Source: Sphingorhabdus sp. Alg231-15 (lineage in GTDB: Bacteria; Pseudomonadota; Alphaproteobacteria; Sphingomonadales; Sphingomonadaceae). From it: a DNA stretch of 64,000 nucleotides. The DNA is taken from contig NZ_LT703001.1 in the NCBI RefSeq assembly GCF_900149705.1, positions 434,001 through 498,000 of the forward strand, given 5' to 3'. The position numbers and the translations under genes were made by a program. The notes under the pieces are model-generated. The model saw only the letters and a program-made list of their open reading frames with translations. It searched no databases and was not told the DNA's origin. This document shows positions 53,104 to 61,656 of this stretch, in pieces (positions within the stretch are counted from its first letter, which is position 1; each line of letters begins with the position of its first letter).

Positions 53104-55731
53104 TCAAACTGGCTGTGTGAATCTCGGTGAGGTTTTGGCGTTGGAGAGATGTCCGTAATATATTCTATACAGCTTGAGATAGGCGAACAAAGCAGCTGCG
53201 AAAAACATACCAACCGCAATCCCCATACTGATCAATTCGGCTAGCCCCAATGCTACGAGGATGTTCTTCACGTGGATTACCAAACCATGTCCAACAAAAG
53301 CTGGAAAAGCGAGAATGCCGGTTATGACCAGCAGACGTATCACAATCGGTGCAAAATTTGCGCTTGAGGCGGTTTTACAAACAGCGAAGAGTAACAACAC
53401 GGCCCCGGCAAACGCGGGGAAGGATAGAGGTTGGCCCGCTTCACTGAACCAATCCCGACCAGCCAGCGGCACCAGCGCAGCGCCACCAACTAAGAGAATC
53501 GCTCCATATACTGCCGACTTGGAGACAAGATCTGGCCGGTTCTGATTTGTCCGGAGCCATAATCCAATCGCCAGGCCAATCGCGACTTCCGAAAGCATGA
53601 GCGGGTAGGAATATTGTGCAATGAGCATCAATCGGCCAAGGCTCAGCACGCCGGTCGCCTGCGTTTCAGCGAGATAGAATTGAAAAAAGGCAGAAACCAC
53701 CAGTGCTGCTATCGCGACCGCCAAAGCCCCCAATATCATTTGAGAAGTCGATCGAACCACCCGCAACAAAATTCCCGATGTAGGAACCATTAGTAAATAG
53801 AAGAACAGAACAGTGTATAACAGCCGTTCGGGCCAGATCGGATCAAAACCATCCGTCAAGGCCATCTTCAGACCAACGACCAGAGCATTCAAGCCCACCC
53901 CGATCGCCAGTATGATGGTATTAGATCGGAGCTTTGTCTGCATTCTGTTTGGGGATTTTTCGAGCACTGTCATGTAGAGCAGTCCTAGGCCCATGCCGAA
54001 AACCATGGCAAAACCAGGCGTTCCGAGACGAAACGGAATGTGTGTCCATAGATAGGCGGTATCTTTCCACGCCCCCATCCGGTCGAAAAAAAATGGCATC
54101 CAATGCGCCGCGATTACGAGCAGCACCAGAATTCCGCGAGCGCTGTTCAGGGCATCGCTAATCTCAGCCAATGCTCCGCGTTTCGGGTTACTCGCAACGC
54201 CAGTTTCAGTATCCGGAGCATCCTCTGCCGAATGATCCATCAGGCGGGCAATTTCGCCTACGCTATGGCCATCAAAGATATGACCCATCATGTCCTTTGA
54301 CAGCCCCGCTTGTTCAGCTCGCAACATTAGATTGATTGCGGACAGAGAATCTCCGCCAATATCAAAAAAATTGTCATCCCGCTTTACATTCTCAACACCG
54401 AGTGCTTCGCGCCAGATATTCGCAATCTTTTGCTCTGTGGGGGACATTTTTTCGAAGTCATCCGCAAGCGATGTAGACCGCATACCTTCATAAACAGCCG
54501 ATTCTGAGTAGCGTTCCGTGATGGTTTTACGCTGGATCTTACCGGTTCCGGTTTTAGGTATCTCAGGAACTTGTACCAACAGGATATCAGCCGGGCTTAA
54601 TCCAAATTCGGCAGAAATTTTTCGTGCATTTGCTTGCAGACTATCGGGATCTATATCCGGCAGATAAGCAATCATAACAGACCAACCGCGCAACTTATCA
54701 GCTCGACCAGCGACGCCTATTTTACCGACGGATATATCTGAAATCTCATTCAGACGTTGCTCAAACAGTTCCGCAGGAACCTTAATCCCACTTACGTTCA
54801 AAACATCATCGACTCTTCCATCATAGTGGAGCAGGCCATTTTCAACACGACCGAGGTCGTTGGTAGTCAGAAATCCATCATCGTCCGTCAACGGGATCAA
54901 TTTACCATCAACCAATAAGCCATCGGCAACATGCGCCCCACCAATGCGGATTCGTTCTTCCTCATTGATCTCTACGTGCACCGATCCAGTCGGACTGCCG
55001 ACACTTTCCAATGTCTTGTCCGGCGCTCCGTCAATTTTCAGAAAAGTTGTTCGTGAGGCCTCTGTCAATCCATAGTGCTGGACGATTTTAGCATTTGGAA
55101 AGAGCATGCGAACCGCAGCTTTCTCCTCGCCGCTCATATATTGACTGCCTATTTCCAACCAATGCAATTTATCGCCAGATTCCACGAAAAGCTCTTGCTG
55201 CTGAATCAGAAGACGTAACATCGTTGGAACAGCGGAAAGCGCATTGACTTCACCCGCGGCAAGCATCGCGGCAAATTCATCTGGCCGAAAACCAGTCTCG
55301 GGAAGATAGGCGTACCCGCCTACAGCTGCGATGGCACGCGCCCTGCCCAGCCCGAACGAAAACGTTACCGGCACCGCAATATATTCACGGATGGTTTCAT
55401 CCATCTCCATGACTTCAGTCAATCTGGTGGTGACATCGCTTAACGCCCGTCTGCTAAGTAAAACGGCTTTTGGCGTGCCTGTGGTACCCGATGTGAAGCT
55501 GATTTGCGCTGGTTGCTCCGAATTATCCGGATCCAGTTGCTCATCAAACCACCCTCCCCCGGATTCGACGGAGATATGCTGCGCAATTGGCCAACCAATA
55601 TCTGGACAGTCCTGCCCCTGTTCCACAGGCATGACGATGTTTCCAGCGCGCCAGGCTGCAAAAACCGATCGCAAATAAGCGACAGAGCTGATCTTATCTA
55701 TTGTAATGATCTTATGGCCATCAAGTGCCAT
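53104..55731 (-). CDS. Adenylation-carrier-acyltransferase 3 membrane fusion protein
   Basis: 875 aa in three parts. (1) Adenylation domain, about 1-405: S-G-T-T-G-T-P-K (81-88), Y-G-L-T-E-A-S (220-226), G-R-V-D-D-V (305-310) and catalytic Lys398 in G-T-G-K-I-Q. (2) Carrier domain, about 430-500: G-G-D-S with phosphopantetheine Ser462. (3) C-terminal region of about ten spans with Arg532-X10-His543, the acyltransferase-3 active-site signature. It may activate an acid, tether it and pass it to a surface molecule. The N domain is short; the frame stays open about 28 codons upstream of ATG 55731 without ATG, GTG or TTG. Substrate unknown. Confidence 0.85.
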   Translation of the reverse strand: MALDGHKIITIDKISSVAYLRSVFAAWRAGNIVMPVEQGQDCPDIGWPIAQHISVESGGGWFDEQLDPDNSEQPAQISFTSGTTGTPKAVLLSRRALSDVTTRLTEVMEMDETIREYIAVPVTFSFGLGRARAIAAVGGYAYLPETGFRPDEFAAMLAAGEVNALSAVPTMLRLLIQQQELFVESGDKLHWLEIGSQYMSGEEKAAVRMLFPNAKIVQHYGLTEASRTTFLKIDGAPDKTLESVGSPTGSVHVEINEEERIRIGGAHVADGLLVDGKLIPLTDDDGFLTTNDLGRVENGLLHYDGRVDDVLNVSGIKVPAELFEQRLNEISDISVGKIGVAGRADKLRGWSVMIAYLPDIDPDSLQANARKISAEFGLSPADILLVQVPEIPKTGTGKIQRKTITERYSESAVYEGMRSTSLADDFEKMSPTEQKIANIWREALGVENVKRDDNFFDIGGDSLSAINLMLRAEQAGLSKDMMGHIFDGHSVGEIARLMDHSAEDAPDTETGVASNPKRGALAEISDALNSARGILVLLVIAAHWMPFFFDRMGAWKDTAYLWTHIPFRLGTPGFAMVFGMGLGLLYMTVLEKSPNRMQTKLRSNTIILAIGVGLNALVVGLKMALTDGFDPIWPERLLYTVLFFYLLMVPTSGILLRVVRSTSQMILGALAVAIAALVVSAFFQFYLAETQATGVLSLGRLMLIAQYSYPLMLSEVAIGLAIGLWLRTNQNRPDLVSKSAVYGAILLVGGAALVPLAGRDWFSEAGQPLSFPAFAGAVLLLFAVCKTASSANFAPIVIRLLVITGILAFPAFVGHGLVIHVKNILVALGLAELISMGIAVGMFFAAALFAYLKLYRIYYGHLSNAKTSPRFTQPV

Positions 55732-55950
55732 TACATTGCCCCGTTTCCATCCAAAGCGACCCTCTAAACTGCGGCCTATCAGCCCGAATATCAGCTGTCC
55801 ACCAATGTAAACCTACACTCCACCGGCTTTCCTTGAATGAGACGGTTTTTACGGCAGGCTTGCAGTTTCGGTGCAATAACGTCTAGGTCGCGCTGCAAGG
55901 GATGCTGCGTCTGGGCACAGGAGTATGCAGGCGAATTTTGGGGGACATTA

Positions 55951-56979
55951 ATGCCGACAGGTAAGCGCAAAATTCACTCTATCCAGTTCCTGCGCTTTGT
56001 CGCTGCCACGCTTGTGGTCCTGTTCCATGCACATCTCGCGCTTTCGAAAGAATTGCTGTCCTCCGGAGGCGACAAAACCCAGCTATATCTCTTTGGTTTT
56101 GGCGCAGTCGGCGTGCATATCTTTTTCGTCATTAGCGGATACATCATGGTACTGACCAATTCGCAGGCAAACCGGGCATTTGATGCCAAACGTTTTTTCA
56201 GAAAGAGAATTATTCGGATATATCCAATTTATTGGCTGCTTGCTGCGCTCTACATACTGGTAAATACTGCGATTGGATCCGGTTATGAGTTCTCACTTTA
56301 TAACCTGATTTCCGCTCTCTTGCTCTTGCCTGACAACGCGCCCTTGATCATTGGTCCTGCATGGACATTATCTTATGAGATGTACTTCTACCTGATGTTC
56401 GGCATCGCCATGATTTTTGGATTGCTGCGCGGTATCTTTCTGCTCTCGGCATTTTTCTTTCTGGCGATGGCTTTTGGTGTGATTGTGGGTCCTGAGAATG
56501 AATCCTTGGCAATGGCGACCAACAGCCTGCTGATCGAATTTTTATTTGGTGTCTGGATTGCCTATATAACCGGGCGTAATAAGCTACCAAAATGGCTGGG
56601 ATACATTTCGGTTCTGCTCTCAATAATGCTGTTTTCAGGCGGATTGCTGGCTGGCTATGAGAGCCTTCCGAGCGCTATCATCTGGGGAATTCCAAGTGCA
56701 TTCCTAATTATGGGTGTTGTTATCCTGGAACATTATCATCAACCGGCATTTGTTGAAAAATTGTCTCCCCTAGGGGATAGCTCCTACACGCTCTATCTGG
56801 CGCATATATTGATCATTACTCTGCTGGTGCTGATTACGAAGGCAGTATCGATATCGCTCTTACCTATCTTACTGCTAACCGCGATATTCACCATAATAGC
56901 GATCACCGTGTCTCACTTGTTCCATCTTTATGTTGAGGCCCCAATGACCAACAGGCTAAACAAATGGTTTGGTTCCTAG
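55951..56979 (+). CDS. Acyltransferase-3 family membrane protein
   Basis: 342 aa from ATG 55951, chosen because GGGGGA lies six bases upstream. About ten membrane spans. Arg15-X10-His26 (R-F-V-A-A-T-L-V-V-L-F-H) is the AT3 signature, with the following F-F-V-I-S-G-Y-I-M loop. Such proteins O-acetylate or acylate exopolysaccharide or lipid A sugars. It is convergent with a sugar-phosphate transferase gene and divergent from the adenylation fusion gene, whose membrane part is the same family. Confidence 0.9.
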   Translation: MPTGKRKIHSIQFLRFVAATLVVLFHAHLALSKELLSSGGDKTQLYLFGFGAVGVHIFFVISGYIMVLTNSQANRAFDAKRFFRKRIIRIYPIYWLLAALYILVNTAIGSGYEFSLYNLISALLLLPDNAPLIIGPAWTLSYEMYFYLMFGIAMIFGLLRGIFLLSAFFFLAMAFGVIVGPENESLAMATNSLLIEFLFGVWIAYITGRNKLPKWLGYISVLLSIMLFSGGLLAGYESLPSAIIWGIPSAFLIMGVVILEHYHQPAFVEKLSPLGDSSYTLYLAHILIITLLVLITKAVSISLLPILLLTAIFTIIAITVSHLFHLYVEAPMTNRLNKWFGS

Positions 56980-57028
56980 AAGCAGATCGTCGACAAGGAA
57001 CGGCTTTAGCTGTTGAGCATATCCAAAT

Positions 57029-58420
57029 TTAGTAAGCGTTCGGGTGGACCAGAACCTTAGCGGTGCCAAACAGAATGGTGACATCGCGCCACATACGCCA
57101 ACCTTCCAGATATTCCAGATCAGACTGCAACCTGGCTTCCAGATCTTCCTGACGGTCTGTTGCGCCGCGAAAGCCACGAATTTGTGCCAAGCCAGTAATC
57201 CCCGGTTTTAAGGCGTGACGAAGCCAATAGCGCTGATTTATCTCCCAGAATAGCTTGTCGCCAGCGAGGGATCCCAATGCGTGTGGACGCGGCCCGACAA
57301 CACTCATTTCGCTGCGTAAAACGTTGATGAGCTGAGGCAATTCGTCGATACTGGTTTTGCGAATGAAGTTGCCAACGCGCGTTACACGCTGATCATTTTT
57401 CTGCGTAGATTGGTTCCCGTCGGCATCTCCATTTTCCGTCCGCATACTGCGAAACTTGTAGATACTGAAGATCCGGTTGCCCTGCCCCACTCTGGGTTGT
57501 CTGAAAAAGATTGGCCCCGGACTGTCCAGTTTGATCGCAATCGAGACAATTACAAGAAGCGGTGCCAGAAATATCAGAAGCGGTATCGTCACAGCGAGAT
57601 CAAATGCCCGTTTTTTCAGCCGATTGACTAGGCTTAAGGTACCACGCGAAACCACCAACGTGTCATTACCATCAAAATCACCCAGTCCAATGGCACCCAA
57701 ATTATTAGCACCACCAACAATCAGTTCACCGGTAACGTCAGATCCTTTGAGGAATAGCGCCCAATCTCCTCTGCGTTCACGTGTGCATGCAACAATGATG
57801 CGATCATAACCTTTGACGACTTCTGACAGATGAGACAGCATATGTGGATCCATTGGATCCGGGTATAGTTTTTCAGCCTGCGCATCGACGCAATACATGC
57901 CTTTTTCAAAAGCTACAGGCGGCACGCCATCGACAATAAGCAACTGATCGATAACAATGCCCCGAAGCTTCCACCATATCGCCTGGTGAACCAAAAAACG
58001 GCCAATACCGATGAACGCGGCGCTGGCTGCAAAAGCGAAAGCGAAAGCCAAGCGAGAAATGTCGGTTCCAGTTTGAGAGAAGAATGTGAACATCAACACA
58101 ATCATCGCTGTCGCAAATAGTGCTGAAAATGGCCGCCTAACGCTCTCGGACAGGCTTTTTAGGGAATCAATCGAATAGGAATCGCGTGTGAACGCAAACA
58201 TAAGGAATATGGGAACAACCAGCAGCACGATATGATAGCCTTGCGGAGAGAGCCATTTGTCTTCACGCAAGAAACTGGCCATCAAGAAGCCAGCAATGAT
58301 CGCTATTACATCCAGCGATTGCAGCACTGCATATAAAAATATCCGAACAGATCTAAGCGGCCAACGATCCGTTGTTCCGCCATTTACCTGCTGTTCTGAA
58401 AAAGGGTAACTCTCGTCCAA
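57029..58420 (-). CDS. Polyprenyl-phosphate sugar-1-phosphate transferase (exopolysaccharide initiating)
   Basis: 463 aa. Five N-terminal spans, a middle nucleotide-fold region and a C-terminal catalytic domain (from about 275) containing K-R-A-F-D-L, D-S-P-G-P-I-F-F-R-Q-P-R-V-G, and S-I-D-E-L-P-Q-L-I-N-V-L. It moves a sugar-1-phosphate from UDP-sugar onto undecaprenyl phosphate and so starts a polysaccharide repeat. Other genes for polymerisation or export are not seen in the window. AT3 gene is convergent 49 bp away. Confidence 0.93.
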   Translation of the reverse strand: MDESYPFSEQQVNGGTTDRWPLRSVRIFLYAVLQSLDVIAIIAGFLMASFLREDKWLSPQGYHIVLLVVPIFLMFAFTRDSYSIDSLKSLSESVRRPFSALFATAMIVLMFTFFSQTGTDISRLAFAFAFAASAAFIGIGRFLVHQAIWWKLRGIVIDQLLIVDGVPPVAFEKGMYCVDAQAEKLYPDPMDPHMLSHLSEVVKGYDRIIVACTRERRGDWALFLKGSDVTGELIVGGANNLGAIGLGDFDGNDTLVVSRGTLSLVNRLKKRAFDLAVTIPLLIFLAPLLVIVSIAIKLDSPGPIFFRQPRVGQGNRIFSIYKFRSMRTENGDADGNQSTQKNDQRVTRVGNFIRKTSIDELPQLINVLRSEMSVVGPRPHALGSLAGDKLFWEINQRYWLRHALKPGITGLAQIRGFRGATDRQEDLEARLQSDLEYLEGWRMWRDVTILFGTAKVLVHPNAY

Positions 58421-58726
58421 CTATCGCACCATACATATATACACAATTGTGCAACCCCAATTCCCGATAGAACAAAACTAGTCAGAAGGCCACAAACTAA
58501 TCATTTGTTAACCAAAATTCCGGAACCCTCTGATATTGAGGAGTTTCTATAAGATAATCATGGTAAATTGGAGGTTTGAGCATGGAACATGCGTGGAATT
58601 CACGCATAATATCCTAGCGGTTCTTGGGGCGTTCGAGCCCATGTGTCTCTTTTTGATACAGATAGTGAGATTGCGGCAACAACAAATATCCAAATTGAAA
58701 TTCGTTCGTAGCCTTATTTTAGCGCC
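58421..58726. other. Intergenic region, no convincing gene
   Basis: 306 bp between the sugar transferase and a small membrane protein gene. AT-rich, likely promoter for the sugar transferase gene. It contains the 19-bp palindrome at 58589-58607 and an 11-codon ATG frame with a GGAGG upstream at about 58571, which I do not count as a gene. Nothing else is seen. Confidence 0.6.
58589..58607. repeat. Perfect palindrome with 7-bp arms
   Basis: ATGCGTG-GAATT-CACGCAT in the intergenic region. It is a possible operator for a dimeric regulator or part of an RNA hairpin. No matching second copy was noticed. Confidence 0.4.
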
Positions 58727-59011
58727 TCAGCCATAAGCCATTACTGCCAGTCCGATCGCTCCGGCCCAGAGAACAAGGCTGCTGCCGACAATAACCGAAA
58801 TACTGACCAGGCCGCTGAATTTTTCTGCGGGTTTGGAAGCAATGGAATCATCGATCTGATCTTTCAGTTGCTGCTGTAATTGGCGTGCCGGTGAAGGAAC
58901 ATAGATTGGATCGGATGATCCCAAAGCTTTGACTTCCCCCGGTGTGACTAAGGGTTTTTCATCTCGGTCGGCAACGAAACTCTCATCAAATCGAATTTTG
59001 CGTGCATTCAT
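58727..59011 (-). CDS. Small single-span membrane protein
   Basis: 94 aa from ATG 59011, with AGGAGA seven bases upstream; 15 more codons are open upstream but unsupported. The first 60 residues are charged and hydrophilic, the last 28 (about 64-92) are one hydrophobic span ending in a short tail. This is a tail-anchored or C-in protein of unknown function. No family recognised. Confidence 0.65.
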   Translation of the reverse strand: MNARKIRFDESFVADRDEKPLVTPGEVKALGSSDPIYVPSPARQLQQQLKDQIDDSIASKPAEKFSGLVSISVIVGSSLVLWAGAIGLAVMAYG

Positions 59012-59162
59012 GGCTATGTCTCCTGCCTGGACAGTGCCCCAAAATTGGTTTCCCAAACGTTAAAGCATCGGAAAGACTTCGACTTTGCAGGAGATTTATT
59101 GGACAGCGAGCAGGTAATTCAGGATGCCATATGATCATGACGGCGAGGTGCGCGGCACTGGC

Positions 59163-59195
59163 AAAAAAAAACGGCCGACCCGTTAGGATCAGCCG
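59163..59195 (-). terminator. Rho-independent terminator of the PEP-CTERM gene
   Basis: On the minus strand a 10-bp stem CGGCTGATCC / GGGTCGGCCG (with G-T pairs) and a 4-nt loop is followed by nine T. It lies just after the stop of the PEP-CTERM gene at 59219. Confidence 0.85.
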
Positions 59196-59218
59196 CTTTT
59201 CATTATAATTTGGGTAGA

Positions 59219-59878
59219 TTAAGCCAGTTTTAAAGCCGGCTTGGTTGAACGACGACGGCGCATTGCTGTACCAACCGCGCCAAATCCGAAAATCATAAAG
59301 GCCCATGTTGCTGGTTCTGGAACCGCGTTAACAGCGAAGTTGTCAAACTCGAAAGAGTTATTGGTCGACGAAAATTCAATCGATCTAGCGAGCCCAAGAT
59401 CACCATCGGTAAAGGTCAAAGTGACGATGGGATTCAACTCTTCAGTCGTATAAGGCAATCCACCAGGTGCTCCAAAATCAAGGAGTTGGCGTCCCGTTAG
59501 CGAGAATATAACATTATCGCTGGCGTCCAACACATTCAGGTTATTGGTAAAATCAACCGAACCCCAAATGAAACTGAAGGCGGCAATGTCGCCAGGGATT
59601 GTCGTCAAATCGAGAATGCCCGGAGTTCCGCTTAATGGGCCAACAGAACCGTAGAATCCGGTGCTACCCAATGGCTGAGTATATGTGGCTGGTAATGTAC
59701 CGGTCACAATCGAACCGCCAGAAAAGGCCGGGGTCGCAGATTCAAAGTCAATTACTGGTGCAGGTCCTGAATACACTGCGTTACCCTCATCATAAGACAA
59801 GATAATCGCAGCATTTGCGGATGTTGAGCAAAGTAAAGCGGCTAATCCGGCAACTTTTGCAACTTTCATAAACGACAT
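59219..59878 (-). CDS. PEPxxWA-CTERM sorted extracellular protein
   Basis: 219 aa from ATG 59878 with AGAGG upstream. Signal peptide ends A-N-A (about residue 23). The C terminus has V-P-E-P-A-T-W-A, a hydrophobic span and a basic cluster M-R-R-R-R, the sphingomonad-type PEP-CTERM signal that is processed by an exosortase. The mature part is beta-rich with Gly, Asn and Asp, a probable surface or secreted protein. Gene followed by a clear terminator. Confidence 0.88.
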   Translation of the reverse strand: MSFMKVAKVAGLAALLCSTSANAAIILSYDEGNAVYSGPAPVIDFESATPAFSGGSIVTGTLPATYTQPLGSTGFYGSVGPLSGTPGILDLTTIPGDIAAFSFIWGSVDFTNNLNVLDASDNVIFSLTGRQLLDFGAPGGLPYTTEELNPIVTLTFTDGDLGLARSIEFSSTNNSFEFDNFAVNAVPEPATWAFMIFGFGAVGTAMRRRRSTKPALKLA

Positions 59879-60356
59879 GATATTAGACCTCTTTAACAAA
59901 CTGCGACTTCACGCTGCAGTAAAAATTTAGCGACTTAGCCGCGTGCATTAGAATACCGCAGCTGATTCGTAAACCTTTTGTTTACCTTATAGGGACTTGT
60001 GGCCCTGATTTTGGGATTCTGTCCTTTACTGGGACGGTTATCGAAAGAATGTGAGCGGCAATCCACTCAACAGTTTCCAGTCAAACACGCAGCGGTTGCT
60101 TCAATGTCTGAACAAGACTGAATATCCGTCATCTTAAGTTGTTGTGGAGTTGTGCAGTTTTTGAATGAATAGGATTTCAGACACCGCCAAAGATGTCAGT
60201 GCGCTTAGAATTGAGATTTACGTAGCCGTATATTTGTTCCCGTAAATACTGGTAAACGACATTGCAAAATTTGAAATTGTGGCTAATGGGAGGTTAACAG
60301 CCATGTTTGGGACGCGCCAAAACGATGACATGGTAGAAGGTAACAAGGAATAAGAT
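59879..60356. other. Divergent promoter region between two PEP-CTERM genes
   Basis: 478 bp with no ordinary gene. It should hold promoters for both flanking genes and perhaps a common regulator site. Near its right end GGGAGG (60288-60293) leads to ATG 60303, a 16-codon frame ending TAA at 60353, in frame with the next gene. Confidence 0.55.
60303..60353 (+). CDS. Possible 16-codon leader frame before the second PEP-CTERM gene
   Basis: ATG at 60303 with a strong GGGAGG nine bases upstream, ending in TAA 3 bp before the GTG of the next gene and in the same frame as it. It is either a translated leader that couples translation, or the real start of the longer protein interrupted by a stop. No attenuator hairpin was seen. 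Confidence 0.3.
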   Translation: MFGTRQNDDMVEGNKE

Positions 60357-61040
60357 GTGTCTGATAACCTAGCAGCTCTGGTTGCTTCAGCTGATCGCAG
60401 GCGCCGCGCCGCTGTGATTTTGTTTGGCGGCGTACTTGGCGTTGCTGCGCTATTTCCAAATAATGACCGCGCCATGTGGGTGCCTGAATCCGAGACACCT
60501 TTTGTATTTACCGCTGTTCCTGAAAAACAGCCTGTAACATATTTGACAATACCAGGCGCTGACGCACTGTTAAGAAACTTGGTTGGTTTTGGTAGCAATA
60601 TACCAGATCGCCGTCGTCGTTCGCGGGTATTGCCTCTTGATCCCACTGCTGTGGCCCCGCCAACTGGTGCGGGTAATGTTCCAGGAGCGGCGGTACCCGA
60701 ATTTGGTGAATTGCCTACCGAATTGGCGGATGCGCAAACGGGACCAGGCGGAATTTTGAATTCAAACCCTGGTGGCGGGGTATCAGGCGGCCCAGCAACT
60801 CGCACGGGCGGAGGTCCGGGCGGTATTGGCGGCGGTGGAAGTGGCGGTAGTCCCGGTACTCTCAATGATCCCCAAGTGGATCCGCCCGCAGACGATCCGC
60901 CAGTTGACGATCCGATAGATGATGATCCGCCTGTAATGTCTCCAGTTCCAGAACCTGTTAGCTGGGCAATGTTTATCTTCGGGTTTGGATTGATTGGAAC
61001 GCTGCTTCGTCAGCGTCGCAAAAAACTACTTGCCGCCTAA
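60357..61040 (+). CDS. PEPxxWA-CTERM protein with Gly-rich and Asp/Pro-rich stalk
   Basis: 227 aa, GTG start at 60357 with AAGGAA upstream. A short basic cluster and span (about 13-33) serve as signal. The middle has a Gly-rich tract (about 130-165) and an Asp/Pro-rich tract (about 170-197) like a stalk. The C terminus has V-P-E-P-V-S-W-A, a hydrophobic span and R-Q-R-R-K-K. It is divergent from another protein of the same sorting class. An in-frame TAA lies six bases before the start. Confidence 0.8.
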   Translation: MSDNLAALVASADRRRRAAVILFGGVLGVAALFPNNDRAMWVPESETPFVFTAVPEKQPVTYLTIPGADALLRNLVGFGSNIPDRRRRSRVLPLDPTAVAPPTGAGNVPGAAVPEFGELPTELADAQTGPGGILNSNPGGGVSGGPATRTGGGPGGIGGGGSGGSPGTLNDPQVDPPADDPPVDDPIDDDPPVMSPVPEPVSWAMFIFGFGLIGTLLRQRRKKLLAA

Positions 61041-61065
61041 GGTTCCTACAATAAGCCATTGTTTT

Positions 61066-61088
61066 AATTGATCACTCTATGATCAATT
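61066..61088. repeat. AT-rich hairpin between convergent genes
   Basis: AATTGATCA / TGATCAATT, nine perfect base pairs around a 5-nt loop. A short T4 follows on the plus strand. It covers the stop codon of the retropepsin gene and may act as a weak terminator for the PEP-CTERM gene. Confidence 0.45.
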
Positions 61089-61593
61089 GATCTTTTCGGA
61101 TAGTAATCGAATTGAGCTTCGACAACGCATTTAGTCCCAGAAGTGATACTTCAGGCCCGCTTTCCATTACTGCGATTTCCAGACCGCCCAAAGTTCGACC
61201 CGCAACAGTTAGGTCATCCGCTTTTCGCCAGGTCATTTGGCTGTACCCCGACGCAGTTCGTATCCTCTGTTGAGGAGCAGAACCGGCCCCCAGTCCAACA
61301 CGCAACGCATCTTTATCGTTTAGAACAACCACCGATGCACCGGTATCCACTGCAAACTGCAACGGGACACCGTTAATACTACCATCAATATAGAAAAGGC
61401 CGTCGGCGGCGCGAGTGATCAGATGCTTTCCAGACGGCTTGATTTCAGCAGCGGTCACAATCTCTGATTCCAGCGATGCGGTCATGGCTGTCGCGGATGG
61501 TGCAACGGAGAACAGCGATACCTGTAGTGCCGCCAGAAGAGCGCCACAAAGTGTCATCGCACCAAAAAGTAGATTTACCGGTTGCCGTAACAT
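61072..61593 (-). CDS. Retropepsin-like aspartic protease, single lobe
   Basis: 173 aa. An N-terminal hydrophobic segment (about 7-30) is signal or anchor. Active Asp in F-A-V-D-T-G-A-S-V-V; late L-L-G-L-N-A-L-S. It shares architecture and key motifs with the protease at 43652-44272 but has one span instead of several. Probably a periplasmic homodimer; substrate unknown. Convergent with the PEP-CTERM gene, and 63 bp after the next minus-strand gene. Confidence 0.82.
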   Translation of the reverse strand: MLRQPVNLLFGAMTLCGALLAALQVSLFSVAPSATAMTASLESEIVTAAEIKPSGKHLITRAADGLFYIDGSINGVPLQFAVDTGASVVVLNDKDALRVGLGAGSAPQQRIRTASGYSQMTWRKADDLTVAGRTLGGLEIAVMESGPEVSLLGLNALSKLNSITIRKDQLIIE

Positions 61594-61656
61594 GACGCTG
61601 CATTAGCAACGCGCGATTTGCGAACCCTTCAACGAAAGGGTAAATGCCAAATTAAC

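Noticed and set aside
57410-57809. Plus-strand open frames inside the sugar transferase gene
   Set aside because: They are shadows of the catalytic domain on the other strand with no ribosome-binding site or family features.
58571-58615. 11-codon frame with GGAGG upstream in the 58.4-58.7 kb gap
   Set aside because: Too short to support as a gene and it overlaps the palindrome; noted only as part of the intergenic description.
60218-60865. 215-aa minus-strand frame rich in Pro, Gly and Ala over the PEP-CTERM gene
   Set aside because: It mirrors the Gly- and Asp/Pro-rich tract of the plus-strand gene; composition is an artefact.
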